Shown: positions 31,142-43,365, counted from the stretch's first letter. The stretch: DNA of 64,000 nucleotides from Carposina sasakii (GCA_014607495.2 CP053166.1:11798455-11862454), one strand, 5' to 3'. Notes: generated from the letters alone by a model not told the origin. Program-made: numbers and translations.

Positions 31142-32592
31142 TCACGGTGAAGTATTATATAGATATTAATTTACTGATTACAAATCTTGTGAAAATTAAA
31201 AAGCTGCCAATGATTTCGCATTGACAAATCCATAATTGAAGCCTGACCCTACAATTTAATACAAGGACAATAATTTATAATTTAATAAAGTAATTTTTCG
31301 AGCCTTGAATTTTACCAGGTAAAGTCTGTTTAGCATAATCTCGGAAATGGTTAATGGAAACCTGTCAAGTGTAAATAATAATAAATATAAATAATAATAA
31401 TAGCATTAAAATACTATGGAATAATTAAAACAAGTTATTACATTTTCATTTAAATTTTCGTCGTGACTGAAGTTGACTGTGATCGGAATCAGGGGTCGTC
31501 AAATTCGAGGGTTGGCTGAGGGTGGCAGACGAACACTAGTATTTGCACATTTTAGAACTGTTAATTTGAAGATAGGATGCCTACAATCGTATATCAGTTA
31601 AACAATAATAAAGAAGTTATTCATGAGGTCACGTTCTTACAACTCTTACCTACTTATAGGTATATGTTCTACTGCAGTTGTTAGATTATATGATAGGACG
31701 CCTGTGACTTAGACCGCTTCAACTTTATGGCCTATGTGTTATTCTGATGTAAGTATAAGCTAAACATCCATTCATAGAAAATGATAAAGTCATATTATTA
31801 TATTAATAACTTAGGATTGTGCAAAAACATTTGGTGTTTCTTAATTACTAAGGTATAATAACATAAGGCATAACAAAGTTTGGGTAACGCTGGTCTACTA
31901 CAAGAGAGAGGTTCTGAGATACTCAATCCTTTCTAAGCATCTATGACTGTCTATTCCATCATAAAACCCTAACACATTAGGTATCTTATTAACTTTAAAA
32001 AGCGAAAATTAATATGTAAAATAATTACCTAGGTTTTACTAGTAGGCGCTAAACCTTTCTATAAAAAAGGCCAGTTGGACAATTCCGCTATTTATTTCAG
32101 CTTCTCGAGAAATATCATGGGAGATGCTGTTTTATTATGGACCTGAGCCGTGGAGGTAGGTAAGCGTAATGGTAGTTTCACGCAGTAGATAGATAATTAT
32201 ATCCAAGGGGTATAACACGCCGTATCACGGCTACCTACGTATTTTGAATTATAAGAAAAAAAACCTTCTAGTAATTCGCCGACTGCTCTCGCGACACGCA
32301 GGGCTTGTGTGTGTAATACGGCGTAATAATGAATAGCTTTCGACAGGTACATGGTACAAAAAAAACATTCCTGGTATATTGTTAGATTAATTAAGGTAAT
32401 GCATAGGCATAATATAGATGCCTCTCATCCGGTTACATTTCAAACGAATAGAACACCCCTGCCAACGCGGTTCGGCCGAAAAATTTACCAGAATTGGCCC
32501 ATCGATCTTTGAAAGTCAAACTCTCTAATCGTTTAGCAAGACTATGTTACCGCTAAGTTAGTATTCAACAAGTAATAAATTTACTATGACTA
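31142..32592. other. Noncoding stretch
   Basis: Nothing recognised. CCAACGCGGTTCGGCCGAAA near 32463 is a small GC-richer island without further structure. Confidence 0.5.
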
Positions 32593-32680
32593 TACAAAGT
32601 AATTGTTGGGGGAGGTCTATGTCCAACAGTGGACTTCTCAGGGCTGTAAATGATGATGATGATGATGATACAAAGTAATT
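32593..32680 (+). mobile_element. 63-bp RTE-like LINE 3' end with target duplication
   Basis: GGGGGAGGTCTATGTCCAAC AGTGGACTTC (RPT-1 3' end) runs into a (GAT)n tail. TACAAAGTAATT occurs at 32593-32604 before it and at 32669-32680 after it, extendable to 13 bp by the preceding A. It is a complete insertion event by a severely 5'-truncated LINE. It also confirms that RPT-1 ends in a GAT tail. Confidence 0.9.
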
Positions 32681-32938
32681 ACGATGTAAGTTAGGGTAAG
32701 TGGTGTTTGGTGTGGGAAATATGTATCTTCCTTTAATAATTTGACCCTTGTGTGGTCTTCAACAGAATTACGAAATTAATATGGCGTCCGACGCGGTTTA
32801 AAAATACCGACAACATCGCCATCATCACCTGTCAATATAATTAAACGCAACGAGAAAGCTTGTTGTCCAATAAAATGAATAATTTGCCTTAGCTATAGTT
32901 ATTTATTTGGGATAGTACCATCCCCCATAGCATGACCA

Positions 32939-33078
32939 CGCATCGTGGATATCGTATCGTACGATATCGTATCGTCTCTATACAAAATTCAACATGGCGG
33001 CTATTATTTATCGTATTTTGACAGGCTAAATGTCGATACCTAAATCGGTTTATCATATCGTGTTTTGCAGGTCATGCT
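32939..33078. mobile_element. Short RPT-3-related MITE
   Basis: Starts AGCATGACCACGCATCGTGG, ends GCAGGTCATGCT. Near the left, GTATCGTACGATATCGTATC makes a local palindrome absent from the 8941 copy. Otherwise the two align over their whole length. Confidence 0.72.
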
Positions 33079-33729
33079 ACTTGTGCTGACCGGCCGGTAA
33101 GCTGATGATTACCGAGTATCTTGTAGAAGCAAAACGATAGTAGGATAGCGAAAATTGTAATTACTACATTTTTACGTTACAATGGCAAATGATAAATTGC
33201 CTACCTACTTGTATTTATATGACATATTTTTATTAATTTGATTTAATTTATCTATCTATTTTAAATTTTTGTTATTTTACTTTTGCGATTTTATTTTAGG
33301 TACTTAATATGGAAATTTCTAAAACAGAATTAACTGAAAAAAATTGAATTGAAATTTCTTTATGAATTGAATTCATAAAGGAGGAGAATATCGGTAGCTA
33401 ACTCAAACCACATAATGTAGATTAAGTTATAAAATATGAAATAAAAAAATGACAATTTTAACTTTAAACTAGTTTTCTTTAGCCTAGAGTAGTCGCTGGG
33501 CAGCTGGTTTAACCCCCGTGCCCGAATAAAGGGCTTGTTAACCGGTCAGAAGGAGTTCATTATCGTTATATTTCATCGTTAACTGCGGGATGAGGCTCCG
33601 GTAAATATAAGTTTGGATAATGATTGTGCCTTACCCAACAGCGTAATAAGTATCAGGCCGTTTTTATAAAAAGGGAAACGTTTTTAAAGTTTAATGATAA
33701 TGAAAATGTCGAACTGTTATAGCAATTGA
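33079..33729. other. Noncoding stretch
   Basis: GAATTGAAATTTCTTTATGAATTGAATTCATAAAGGAGG near 33345 includes a TTTATGAATT/AATTCATAAA inverted repeat. Nothing else is recognised. Confidence 0.5.
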
Positions 33730-33871
33730 GGGCTGATTTTTCCAATGTGCAGATAGCCTATCTGAATCTAAAGGATTAAGTTAATGCTACCATTCTTTAA
33801 ACCTTGGTCAAAATATAGACAGCATCAACTTTATTTAGATAGGTTAATCTAAGCATTGGAAAAATCGGCCC
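33730..33871. mobile_element. RPT-5: MITE with GGGCTGATTTTTCC ends
   Basis: The left end GGGCTGATTTTTCCAATG is mirrored by CATTGGAAAAATCGGCCC. Further in, AGATAGCCTATCTGAATCTA pairs with TAGATAGGTTAATCTAAG. Flanks are TGA and TTA, a possible degenerate 3-bp TNA duplication of the kind made by PIF/Harbinger elements. The copy at 63563-63699 is better preserved. Confidence 0.75.
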
Positions 33872-34059
33872 TTAGTATATCTACATAAAATAATGCATTG
33901 CCCTGAATGATTGATGATGAATGATGGATCAACGCACATTATTTTGAACAATATTGTTTTTCTAAAGACGCAATTTGGGTATTGAAAAGTTAGTTCACAC
34001 TTCACCCCGATTATTTTTCTTTGGGTGTAAGCATTTTATTGGTAATAACATTGACAGTA

Positions 34060-34261
34060 GTGTTGCCGCTCGATAGTTTACTATCGATGATCTATCGATA
34101 GACTATCGATAGTTGGGCAAAAACAATAGTATCGATAGCCTTATCGATAGTATCGATAGCCCCGTGAATACCTACTATTGAAACACAGCAATACTATCGA
34201 TAGTATAGATGATTTTCGAGGTCAACTATCGATAGTCAAACTATCGATAATTCGCCAACAC
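34060..34261. mobile_element. Small inverted-end element packed with ATCGAT palindromes
   Basis: The ends GTGTTGCCG and CGCCAACAC are inverted repeats. Inside, ATCGAT occurs nine times in about 170 bases, mostly as CTATCGATAG. TATCGATA is the DRE motif bound by DREF (and CGATA by BEAF-32) in Drosophila; whether the orthologous factors act here is unknown. The element could equally be a MITE whose palindromes are structural. Confidence 0.75.
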
Positions 34262-36289
34262 AAATTAACAGTCAACAAAATGATTGTTAAAAAGGAAATG
34301 TGCAAAGGCGTACTTGATTATCTCTAAGATTTTCTATTTTATTGCTTACTTCTTACACAAGCAGCGGATATCTACAATATAAATGTTAGAATAAGCGAAA
34401 TGATAGATTGGCTTCATGTAGGACGGCGAAAGTGGAGCCCACGCTAAATTACGTGCAGTATCCGAATGCGGTGCTGGGCATAACATCGAAACGCAACTTT
34501 TGAGCTTTTAAAACAGTAAGTTCAACTTTAAGGGTCACGTGATAGAGCTCGATAATAGAGGTAAAACACTCATTATTGATTAAGTTTAAGTTAGATAAAC
34601 AAAGTTATGAATTGTAATGTTTCATTATGTTGTATTGTGATTTTCGTCATAATTTTGACTTTTATTTTGTGTTGGTATTTTGGTGACTAAGTAGGTATAT
34701 CGAAAGTGCAGCTAGATATCTATACAAAGATGTGATAGATTTTTCATTGCTTTGTCATTGATTTATCATATGAAAATAATTATTTGGATGTACAAAGCGA
34801 TCATACCAAAAACGTACCTTAGCGTAGTTACAACATGTGTTACAACCCAGCTTGTGTAAAAATTCTCCAGTGTAACATTGAACTCTTGGTGGAACTTAGA
34901 AGGTATTTGATTCGCTTTGAACTTTTATAGCTTTATGAAAACCATCGGTAGGTACTTATATCATTTTGTATTAAAAACACCCTTAAAGGAAATCCCAACA
35001 TTATTAAAGCTTTTGATGTAATATAAGCAAATATCGGAGAAGCCGACAATCGGAACAAAATCTCCGTCAAAACTTCGTAAATAGATTTATTTGACACGAG
35101 CCTGATAGGAAATCTTAAATTACAAGAATTAACTGTACCCTGTTAATCCATTATGTGATTAATTCCTTAAATTGAGTCTATATTTCTCGGCCCCCCCAGA
35201 TGGACAAGATTTTAGATAAGCTTAGCTTAGTTTATCTAATTTATTCGGTCCATTAAGTATTGTAAAGTGCGCTTGAAATTTGAGCTTTACCATCTCATGG
35301 GAAAGTATTTTACCAGGTTTATGTTGATGACCAGTTTTTATACCTATATAAACCGTTGGATGGATGTCACTTCAAAGCAAATACGAGTAAATATACCAAA
35401 AACCTTTGATTATATAAAATTCTCAGATTGAGGCTTACGTCTACCAATACGTCCCTAAACAGGAGTGAGAACTATTCATCCTAACAACTTTTTTCGCTCC
35501 TCAGTATCCGTTGTAGGCAAGGGTACGCACACGTCAAGTGACAAATACTCGTATATTATATAAAATGGCGTGTTGCGCAGTAAAAGTTTGTCGTAATTAC
35601 AAAGGACGCCTAAAATCGGCGGAAATAAGTTTTCATCGGTAGGTAACGCAGAATTATCCATATTTTAATAAATAATGAAAAATTTATCAAAGTCGCCGCC
35701 ATTTTGAACTTTTTAGTTAATGGTCGAATTGACAATAAAATCGATATCCGTATATAGTACATTATTATTTATCATTGATAATGTAAACATATGATACTCC
35801 TCCCCCCGTGTTTCAATTAAAACAAAAACGTTTCCGTAGTGCAACACAAGGTGTAACAGGAGTCCCAAAAATTAATAACCATAAAAATATTTCGTATAAA
35901 CAAAATGTTCACACATGCAAACTCCTTAATTAGGTAATTATAATAATCGCCCGAGCTTATTAGGAAGCTAATTTTGTCCAGGACTTCGCTACGTATACAA
36001 CTGGCACATACATAGGATAATACAATATAGGTAGGCAATAGATACGATATAAAACCCTCTTTATTTGTTGAAGGTAATCATTCTCAGTCCTTTAAAAACA
36101 GAATGGTGTAAATAGTTCAGTTTGGCAGTCTTAATTTACACTATGGACTATACTATGGACAAACTAATCTATACAATATACATATACATACCATACGTAT
36201 TATATAGACACAACTTTGTCGCCGAAATGAGGTAGGTGCCTACTCAAAAACTTCTCAGCTTCTCCACCGCTGGCATGGTGGCCGAAAGG
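34262..36289. other. AT-rich intergenic stretch
   Basis: A short RPT-7 trace lies near 34300-34330 (AATGTGCAAAGGCGTACTTG). Several weak open frames on the minus strand at 35476-36038 have no recognisable motif. No gene is supported. Confidence 0.5.
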
Positions 36290-36398
36290 CTGGCCGCATT
36301 GCCCCGCTGGATGGCGAGGCAAATCCTTTGCCCAAAATACTGGCCAGCTCTAGCTTATCGCCTGAGATAATGCCCGAGTTCCTTAGCCGACTGAATTA
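36290..36398 (+). repeat. RPT-2 fragment
   Basis: CTAGCTTATCGCCTGAGATA then CCCGAGTTCCTTAGCCGACT. GCTGGATGGCGAGGCAAATC before it is not part of the family. Confidence 0.5.
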
Positions 36399-36547
36399 AA
36401 TACCCATATTTTAGAAAAATTATATCAATTGTGAAGATGTCGAATCAATCATTCAATTCTCGTCAGTTTGTTTGTTAGTTTATGCAACTCTTTGTACTTA
36501 ATATAATGAAAATTTGATACCTAGATAAATAAATAGGTCGGTCTTTT

Positions 36548-36775
36548 TCATTTGGCATGTAGAATACAACCACTTACACCTAGAAAAATATTATTTGTGC
36601 TTTTATCTACCCTGTGTAACATATCTATTTTATTTTCGGAGCACAGAGCCTTTGTTATTTGATCTGTTAGTCCACGTGTGCCCCGCAATCGGTCATATAA
36701 TTGGATACTATACCTTCTGATAGTTTCACGAACAATGGGTGTGTTGCTATCTCGATTCATTCGATATAATCTCGC
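36548..36775 (-). pseudogene. Jockey-like LINE C-terminal tip
   Basis: The minus-strand frame opens MNRDSNTPIVRETIRRYSIQ and continues LYDRLRGTRG. The pattern 'NRDLxIPTVxExIxxFxxxYxDRL' closes ORF2 of many jockey-type LINEs. Only about 35 codons are convincing; the remainder of the frame is AT-rich 3' UTR. Confidence 0.65.
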
Positions 36776-37494
36776 TCACTTTGTCATAGTTATTCGATGA
36801 TAGCTCGCAGATCGATGGTAATGCGGTAATAATTTTCGTATTCAAAAATAATGTTCCATTCGATATTGAAGCCATTGTTCTGAAGTTTGATAGAGATACC
36901 ATTGGTATGTGGAAAGTGTTGTTGATATCATTGTTTAGTTTCGTGTAAATTACATTACAAACCTTCGTCAGTGTAACAATTTTACGAGTGACAGCGAAGT
37001 TCGCAAAGTTATCGAAATAATCTCCGATAGGAATCCTTCATTTGTTCGTTCTTTTAATAACATCTAACCGCTATTGGTGGAAATGTTGCGATGACTTTGC
37101 GATTGCGAACTTCGCTGACATTCGTAAAGTTAGTTACATTTATCATATCCTTCTGTTGTACACACACGTTTTTCTGCAGTAAAATGCACGGTATTATGTA
37201 ATTATATGTTATTATAATTACATAATATATTATACCTATATACAGGTACTGATATTTTAAAGTGACACAGGACATAGGATCGGCGTAATGGCAAAATACA
37301 AGTTAGGGAATTTACTATCTAATAAAACTGCGTAACTACAAATTCGACTATTAGTCATGAATACCAAATTAATGTGGAGTTATAAATTCAATGAATAAAT
37401 TTGCAGCCCTTAATGAACTACTCAGAGCCAGTTTGCCGTGAGATTTTATAGGCACTTGTAACAATATACACACTGTTGTTTTCTTCAAAATCAG
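36776..37494. other. Noncoding stretch with small inverted repeats
   Basis: ATTATGTAATTATA / TATAATTACATAAT near 37193-37226 is a 14-bp-arm palindrome. GCGAAGTTCGCAAAGTTA at 36994 and GCGAACTTCGCTGACATTCG at 37105 are partial inverted copies with shared AAAGTTA words. Origin unknown. Confidence 0.5.
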
Positions 37495-37695
37495 TTAGCC
37501 AGAACTGCAGGGTCGCAAAGGAAATCCTACCGTCACGTTTAGCATAGCGCAATCAGATGTTAAAGATCAGTGACAATTTGCTAGTTCATCGCTTTAGCGC
37601 ACGCCCCTAAATTTAGTTTACTATTTATTAGTCGACTCGTAAAACGACATGCACGGAATGAAATGCAGCTGATGTATAATCCACGCATCAGCACA
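37495..37695 (+). repeat. RPT-2 copy
   Basis: GTTAGCCAGAACTGCAGGGT to GCAGCTGATGTATAATCCAC. It is near full length, but TCTAGTGAAGCC at the end has decayed. Confidence 0.72.
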
Positions 37696-37904
37696 AAAAC
37701 TTGTAATAACAGATTAAGTTTCAATCCAATGTTTTTTACCAATTAACTATACCTATATATACCTTATGTAACACAATAACGCACCTTAAACTTTTTGGAA
37801 CACTAAACTGCGCTCCAAACTTGACGTTGAATAAAAGTGAAGTTGAACTGGGCTGGATCAGAAGTTTATGGATGGGACATAGATTACATATAAGTACGGC
37901 CGTA

Positions 37905-37995
37905 TTCCCGAAACGGGGTAGTCAGAACTGCTGGGTCATCATAATAGAAATCAGTGACAAGTTGCTAGAGTTCCTTAGCCGACTCTTACGACCTG
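37905..37995 (+). repeat. RPT-2 copy with a central deletion
   Basis: ATTCCCGAAACGGGGTAGTC, GAAATCAGTGACAAGTTGCT and GAGTTCCTTAGCCGACTC are directly abutted; the GCCACGTTTAGC block is gone. A plus-strand open frame at 37821-38036 runs over it and is incidental. Confidence 0.7.
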
Positions 37996-39567
37996 CACTC
38001 AGACTAGGCTACTTAAACTTAACAAGTTCTTGCTAGCCTAACAGCAACTGACTAGATGATTGGTGTACATACCAATACACATGATTAAACCAAACAAGTT
38101 ATCAATTTATTCTCATTAGCTAAACAGCTATCTGTAAACCGCCGCCTCTATCTCAAAAATGGCGGAGGAAATAATAAAACATGGCGATAACATCGAGGCA
38201 AAAGTGCAGCGGACAGACAATTACGCCCATTTTCTTGTAATATACCGTTTAAATAAAGATAATTAAATCACTGCACCATGACGCTCGCTCATTAAAAGGG
38301 CATAATTTTTATCTGACCTGAAGGAGGATGTGGAAGAATGGGTATTCCCAGCATTTTTGGTCGTTATTTTACTTTTTAATAGTATACCTATATAGTTTAG
38401 CATCTCTTTGTAGTAAGTAGTAGGACACGTAGTCCTACCTACATAGGTATTTCATAAACTTTACCAAAATAATTTCACAAACGACGTGAAAAACTCCAAT
38501 GACTCGGAATTTATTTTTATGGAGATATTTTTATGTGAAAAATAAAGAAAGCTCTAGGGTTGTCCCATATCAGGGAACTAAGTGATTACCTATGTAAGTT
38601 ATAAAATGGTTATAGGACTGTTAAAATAATTAATTAATGATTCCTATTACTACCGTCAGTATTACTAATGTCAGTTCCGTTACCGGAGAAATTAACCGGT
38701 GATTTATCTATAGGTACATCAATAGCACATTGCGTTGGTAATTAATAGCGTAGAAATGCATTTGGATGACGACTAGGGGTGTCGCACGCAAGAAATATCA
38801 AGGCAATTAAAAAATACTTAAATGTCTTAGAAGCAACTTTACTTTTTTGCGAAGGACTGTGGGATGTTTATGATTGAATGTTTTGATAGCTTGATAGACA
38901 GCTAGCTACATGAGATCTTCAAAAATAAGTTGTAGTTTTCACAGAAATTTTATTATGATGAACCATACCAGAGTATCTATACTAGAAAGCTTGACTTGGT
39001 ATATTAATGTTACGATGACGAACTTCGACGCTATCTGTTATCTGCTCTGGCTAAGCTTAGTTTGCTAGGATAGCGGTGCCGTCATTTAGCGTCCGTACTT
39101 ACCCAAAACAACATCCTCTTTACGGTGTCGACGTGTGAAATCTTCCTTATTGGAAATAATTGAGATATTATATCGCCATTGCTGGAAATGTAAAGTCGGG
39201 ACAGCCCTACACACAGTGATAATGGTAGGTACCAATTTGATTAGTGAACCAGATTGTACATTTGAAATATCGATGGAAAGGTGTAGCTCAGCTTAGACCG
39301 TAATAATATCAATGTGAATAACCACTAATTATCTCAGTAATCAGTAATCATTAACAGCTTTCAAACACATCAATAACTTAGGAGAGATGATGCGATTGCC
39401 GAAAAGTCTCCTTGATAAATGTTTATTTTGTTACGAAACGATTGACCATTGTAGTAGAACATTTATTTCTGCAAGAAACGTGGTACATACAGATTTTATC
39501 ATTTAGTTAAAGTAATAATATTGGTTCAGCACATTTCACCAGAGTCTGGCATGCAAAATTTAAAATT
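37996..39567. other. Noncoding stretch
   Basis: CAAAAATGGCGGAGGAAATA at 38153 lies in a mildly GC-rich patch with no ORF. Words reminiscent of RPT-2 (GCTCTGGCTAAGCTTAGTTTGCTAGGATAGCGG) appear at 39044. Nothing else is seen. Confidence 0.45.
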
Positions 39568-39675
39568 CCGTGGGTATCGTAAGAGGTGATTAAGGGTTTC
39601 AGGGAGGTGAGCAGCAGCGCCTTCCGTGTTAACAACATAGTCCATAAATCACACTGCGATCTCCAGCCTGCCAGC
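39568..39675 (+). repeat. RPT-1 copy, internal part only
   Basis: CCGTGGGTATCGTAAGAGGT, GATTAAGGGTTTC and CGTGTTAACAACATAGTCCA. The GAT-tailed 3' end is missing. Confidence 0.7.
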
Positions 39676-40061
39676 ACATTTTAACAAAAAGTTGATCGAA
39701 AAAAATGTATCATGATATAAATGTATCACACAATGTACAAAGAAATGTACAAAATCTCAATTAATAGATAACGAGTAATTTTAAAACTGACGGCTATTCC
39801 AATTCCGTATCAAGGTAGATACCTAGGTAATTAACAAAGAGATAAGATAACTTACAAGATAATAAAAATTACCCAGTACCTCCAGGGTCTGTTTCTGAAG
39901 TTCAGACTATTATTTCTGTCTACAATCTCTTCTATGCTGCTCTGGGAGTAAAAAAAAAGTATAATACGACAGTTGCTTCTCTTCCTGGGCATACTGTACA
40001 AGTCAGTAGAGGGACAAGAGGGTCTTGGTGTTTTGTAGGCGATGGGCTGACCACCTGTCAC
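39676..40061. other. Noncoding stretch
   Basis: GACAAGAGGGTCTTGGTGTT and CTGGGCATACTGTACAAGTC directly precede the RPT-8 tail and may be its upstream LINE sequence; the minus-strand frame here is incidental. Confidence 0.35.
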
Positions 40062-40180
40062 TAACTAGTACATCTCAACTATACCCTCAAAATTGGTCAG
40101 AAATGGCACCATGTGGTTCTATCGGCCCTTGGTATCCTGCCTACCCCGTAAGGGATAAAAGCGTGATTATATGTATGTAC
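40062..40180 (+). repeat. RPT-8 copy
   Basis: CATCTCAACTATACCCTCAA, GGCACCATGTGGTTCTATCG and CTGCCTACCCCGTAAGGGAT, then GCGTGATTATATGTATGTAC. It supplies the uninterrupted version of the site into which the hAT element at 49438 inserted (CTCAACTATACCCTC). Confidence 0.75.
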
Positions 40181-40894
40181 CTATACAATATAATATAAGC
40201 ATAAAATTAAAACTTCTCACTATTAATAAACTTTTATCATGCAAATTGAAAATCCACAGAGAAAATGTCGAGAGAATATTTTCGTGCTTCGTGAAGCAAA
40301 TACTCAGCATATTTTGTTATTTAATATCTACTTACCTTTTTAGACTTCAGCCGTGTTTCAAGATATTTCGAAACTTATGCTTTTCTTTCAACTTTTATAT
40401 TATATTTTATAAGTTAGAATGTCTGGATGTGAAAATATTTTTGCACGCATAAACTAAGTATAAGTAGTTTACGTGGACGTTGAAATTTAGGAGTGTGCTT
40501 TTTGAAATTTATTCTTGTAGTATGTATTGTATGACTATTTTCGATGTTTTGCGATGACCATTATTAATTAACTGTAGGTACACGCATTTACTGAGCGTAT
40601 TGCGTGCCAAGGAGATATTTGCTTCGATAAGGTCTAAATGTAGAACATCTTTGAAGACCTAAACGCTTTCAATAAGGAGTGCGTCTTAGTGGCGACTACT
40701 TGTTTTAGTACTCTTTAGTACAGTCTAACTAGGCTTGAAGTACACCTTACGTAGGTTATACTTGTAATGCACCCTGGGGAATCTATCTACGAGTAAGGGC
40801 ATTTTTACTCAAGCAACGTTTATGAGAGCCGCAATTGATTTTAAAGAGGACTTGATATTCACTGCCTAATTTGCTCACCTGCATAATTTGTGAA
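40181..40894. other. AT-rich noncoding stretch
   Basis: The 93-codon plus frame at 40171-40452 is Lys/Phe/Leu/Ile-rich with no family resemblance and is judged chance. Confidence 0.45.
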
Positions 40895-41000
40895 AACTGT
40901 GAAACTGATCTCTTACATCTGGCCCCGCTATGCATCGCTATAGGATTTCCTTCATGATCCTGCTATTCTGGCTACCCTATTTGGGAACACAGCCGTGCTT
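40895..41000 (-). repeat. RPT-2 copy, reverse
   Basis: TCTTACATCTGGCCCCGCTA to TTCTGGCTACCCTATTTGGG. Confidence 0.7.
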
Positions 41001-41589
41001 ATTATGTAAGTATGTAATAAAAATTTAAGCGATTACACACAGGCCATATCCATAAACACTAAACGACTAGCGCTAAACTAATTTTACTTCGTTATTTTGC
41101 AGACTGTACTATCCACATGGTTATACTAATAAGTTTCAAGAATTCAGTTGTTTACGAACGTTTAATTTGAATTTCTAGATTTCTAGGTAATGGCACCCAA
41201 CGGTTTCATAGAGGCGCCACTGCCTATACTTGACGACATCTTTTGAGAGAAAACCTATGTAGTTCTTATAAAATTCGTCTTGTTAAGATTGATGTCATGT
41301 TTGCCTAGCTAGACTGATTAGTAAAACATTCATTGATTGGCTAGACTCTAGACTCAGTGCATAGTTAGGATTCCAGTAACTAATGGGTGTTATTAGCCTG
41401 CTATAAAACACTTTATAAACACGCTTTGGTACCTTACCTTACTTTGCTGTTAGATGACCCATGAATGATAATATTTTTATCTGGAACTTTTTAGTTTCTT
41501 AGAGCCAGTTACTGAGGTTCTAGAGATTGAGCTCTTAGGGGAATGAAATTATTTTCATGCAAAATTTACATAATATACCTATTATACAA
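41001..41589. other. Noncoding stretch
   Basis: Nothing recognised. Confidence 0.5.
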
Positions 41590-41986
41590 ACAGGGTTTTT
41601 TTTCGTTGCCACCCTTAACGAAGGGTTACGTAGAGTACGTAAGTAGAATACATGAAATAAAGTAAGATTATGTAAAAAAATGCTGGGAAACGATGTAAAT
41701 TGTTTAGAAAAAAAAATTACTTGATCAGGCGAAATTTTTGTGTCCAGTGTTTATGCTAGTTTTTTCATAGACAGATATTAATTATTTCTCGTGAACAAAT
41801 CTTACTACTCGCGTCAATGTGCATTTATGCAGAAAAACGCAGTCTATTTACTCAACTTTGGACCGTAATATTTTGGAAACCAGCCACTTCTCAGGTACCT
41901 ATGCGTCCATGGAGAAAAATGATCGTGATGATGAGGAGATTCCGTAGTTTTCGGGAACGTTGACGACCAAAAATCACCCTGTATAG
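41590..41986. mobile_element. RPT-4 copy, about 397 bp
   Basis: The left end ACAGGGTTTTTTTTCGTTGC and the right end CCAAAAATCACCCTGTATAG form a longer and cleaner inverted pair than in the 14274 copy. It contains an extra block (TTATTTCTCGTGAACAAATC) absent there, so the 14 kb copy is an internal deletion derivative. Confidence 0.75.
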
Positions 41987-42009
41987 TCACGGCCATTGAG
42001 AAGATATAA

Positions 42010-42072
42010 GTCACGGCTGTATGACCAAAACGGAATAACCAGAACTAAACTGCAGGATCAAAAGAGACATCC
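42010..42072 (+). repeat. RPT-2 fragment
   Basis: AACGGAATAACCAGAACTAA then CTGCAGGATCAAAAGAGACA. Confidence 0.55.
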
Positions 42073-42775
42073 CACAGACTCGTTCATACAAAATTTGAAT
42101 TCACAATAAAAAAATCGGCTATCCAAAGTTTAGAGGCACTTATTAAATACATAGGTTACATAGATGAAGTCGCAAACCAAAAACCGTGATGACGATGACG
42201 AGCTTAGAAGGCCCAGGTCGTAGGTACTAGTCGAAATAAGAAAACGGTAAAGCTACTGAACTAGCCTATGTTATTACTACCTAAAAGACTAGACACTCAA
42301 ATTCTAATAACCAGCCATAATGTAAACAAACCCGGGAACAATAGTCTGCATAGAAAAATGCTCCATAATTTGTCAATACATTTACCAAGCTGGAAGGGGT
42401 TCATCAGCACAAACTTATTGACTCAATCTCAACGTCGCTACTAGTCATACACACTTTCCAAAGAACTATCGTAGGGTTACAGTTACGGCTTTCATCCAGC
42501 AGATCACATGAGTTGGTGGCATTAAACCGAACAATATTAATGATTCAATGCTTCTGATGCGGCTTGCGCTGTCAAAACGGACAAATGGTGGGCCCGTGAT
42601 CCTTATCGCGTAGTCACGACGCATTTGGTGGGATAATACTTTTATCTGTCCGATAATGATGCATCATGTCGATGCACTCACCGAATTCAATAGAGTAGGT
42701 TTCTACACTCGTACGCAAGGCTCACTGTAAAGCTACTATAGGATACGGTATGTCACATTTACGGAATAGGAATCC
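42073..42775. other. Noncoding stretch
   Basis: No motif or ORF is recognised. Confidence 0.5.
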
Positions 42776-43107
42776 TGCACGCACAGGGCCGGATTTAGGG
42801 GAGGGCAACCGGGGCGATTGCCCTGGGGCCCCCATAATAGAGATTTCGGAAAAAAAATTATCTTAAATTCCAACTACTAAACACTATAAACATCTTTTCC
42901 TTTGATATTTTTTTCGGCTCTTTAACATTTACCTACAGTACTTAGGTACGTGATTATTTGATTATATTATTCTTAAATATTGATAGAAATCATTCATCTG
43001 GTCACTCCAATCAGGCAATCAGTAAAATAAAAATTTGGGGCAAGGGGGCCTCCGCTCCTTGGTTGCCCCGAGGCCTCCAGGCCTCTAAATCCGGCCCTGT
43101 GCACGCA
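42776..43107. mobile_element. hAT-type MITE (42784-43099) with 8-bp target duplication
   Basis: The ends CAGGGCCGGATTTAGGGG and CTCTAAATCCGGCCCTG are inverted repeats of about 17 bp, and TGCACGCA flanks exactly at 42776-42783 and 43100-43107. Just inside the ends, GGGGCCCCCAT and GGGGGCCTCC are also complementary. The 316-bp interior is AT-rich and does not code; the 95-codon frame across its right half is incidental. Confidence 0.95.
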
Positions 43108-43365
43108 GTTGCACAGAGCTATAAATTCGATCGAGTTAATGTTAACTATCCAACAAATCACATAATGACGTTGTTTTCATTTCATTATAGGATAGGAATA
43201 AGGATAAAACAAAGTCGCTTACCGCTGTCTGTCTGTCTATTATAATATATAGTATTGCACCGTGATTGCACCCGTGCAAAGCCGGGGCGTGTCGCTTGTT
43301 TATTAAATTATATGATTGGTTGGTTGCTTTACGTTAACGCGAACGAGTTCGAAATGAAAGCTCAT
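43108..43365. mobile_element. Helitron 3' debris
   Basis: At about 43220-43300, TGTCTATTATAATATATAGT and GCACCCGTGCAAAGCCGGGG, then CGTGTCGCTTG, look like both ends of a Lep1-like Helitron with the middle deleted. Confidence 0.5.

Noticed and set aside
42958..43245. 95-codon plus frame
   Set aside because: It spans the right half and inverted end of the hAT MITE.
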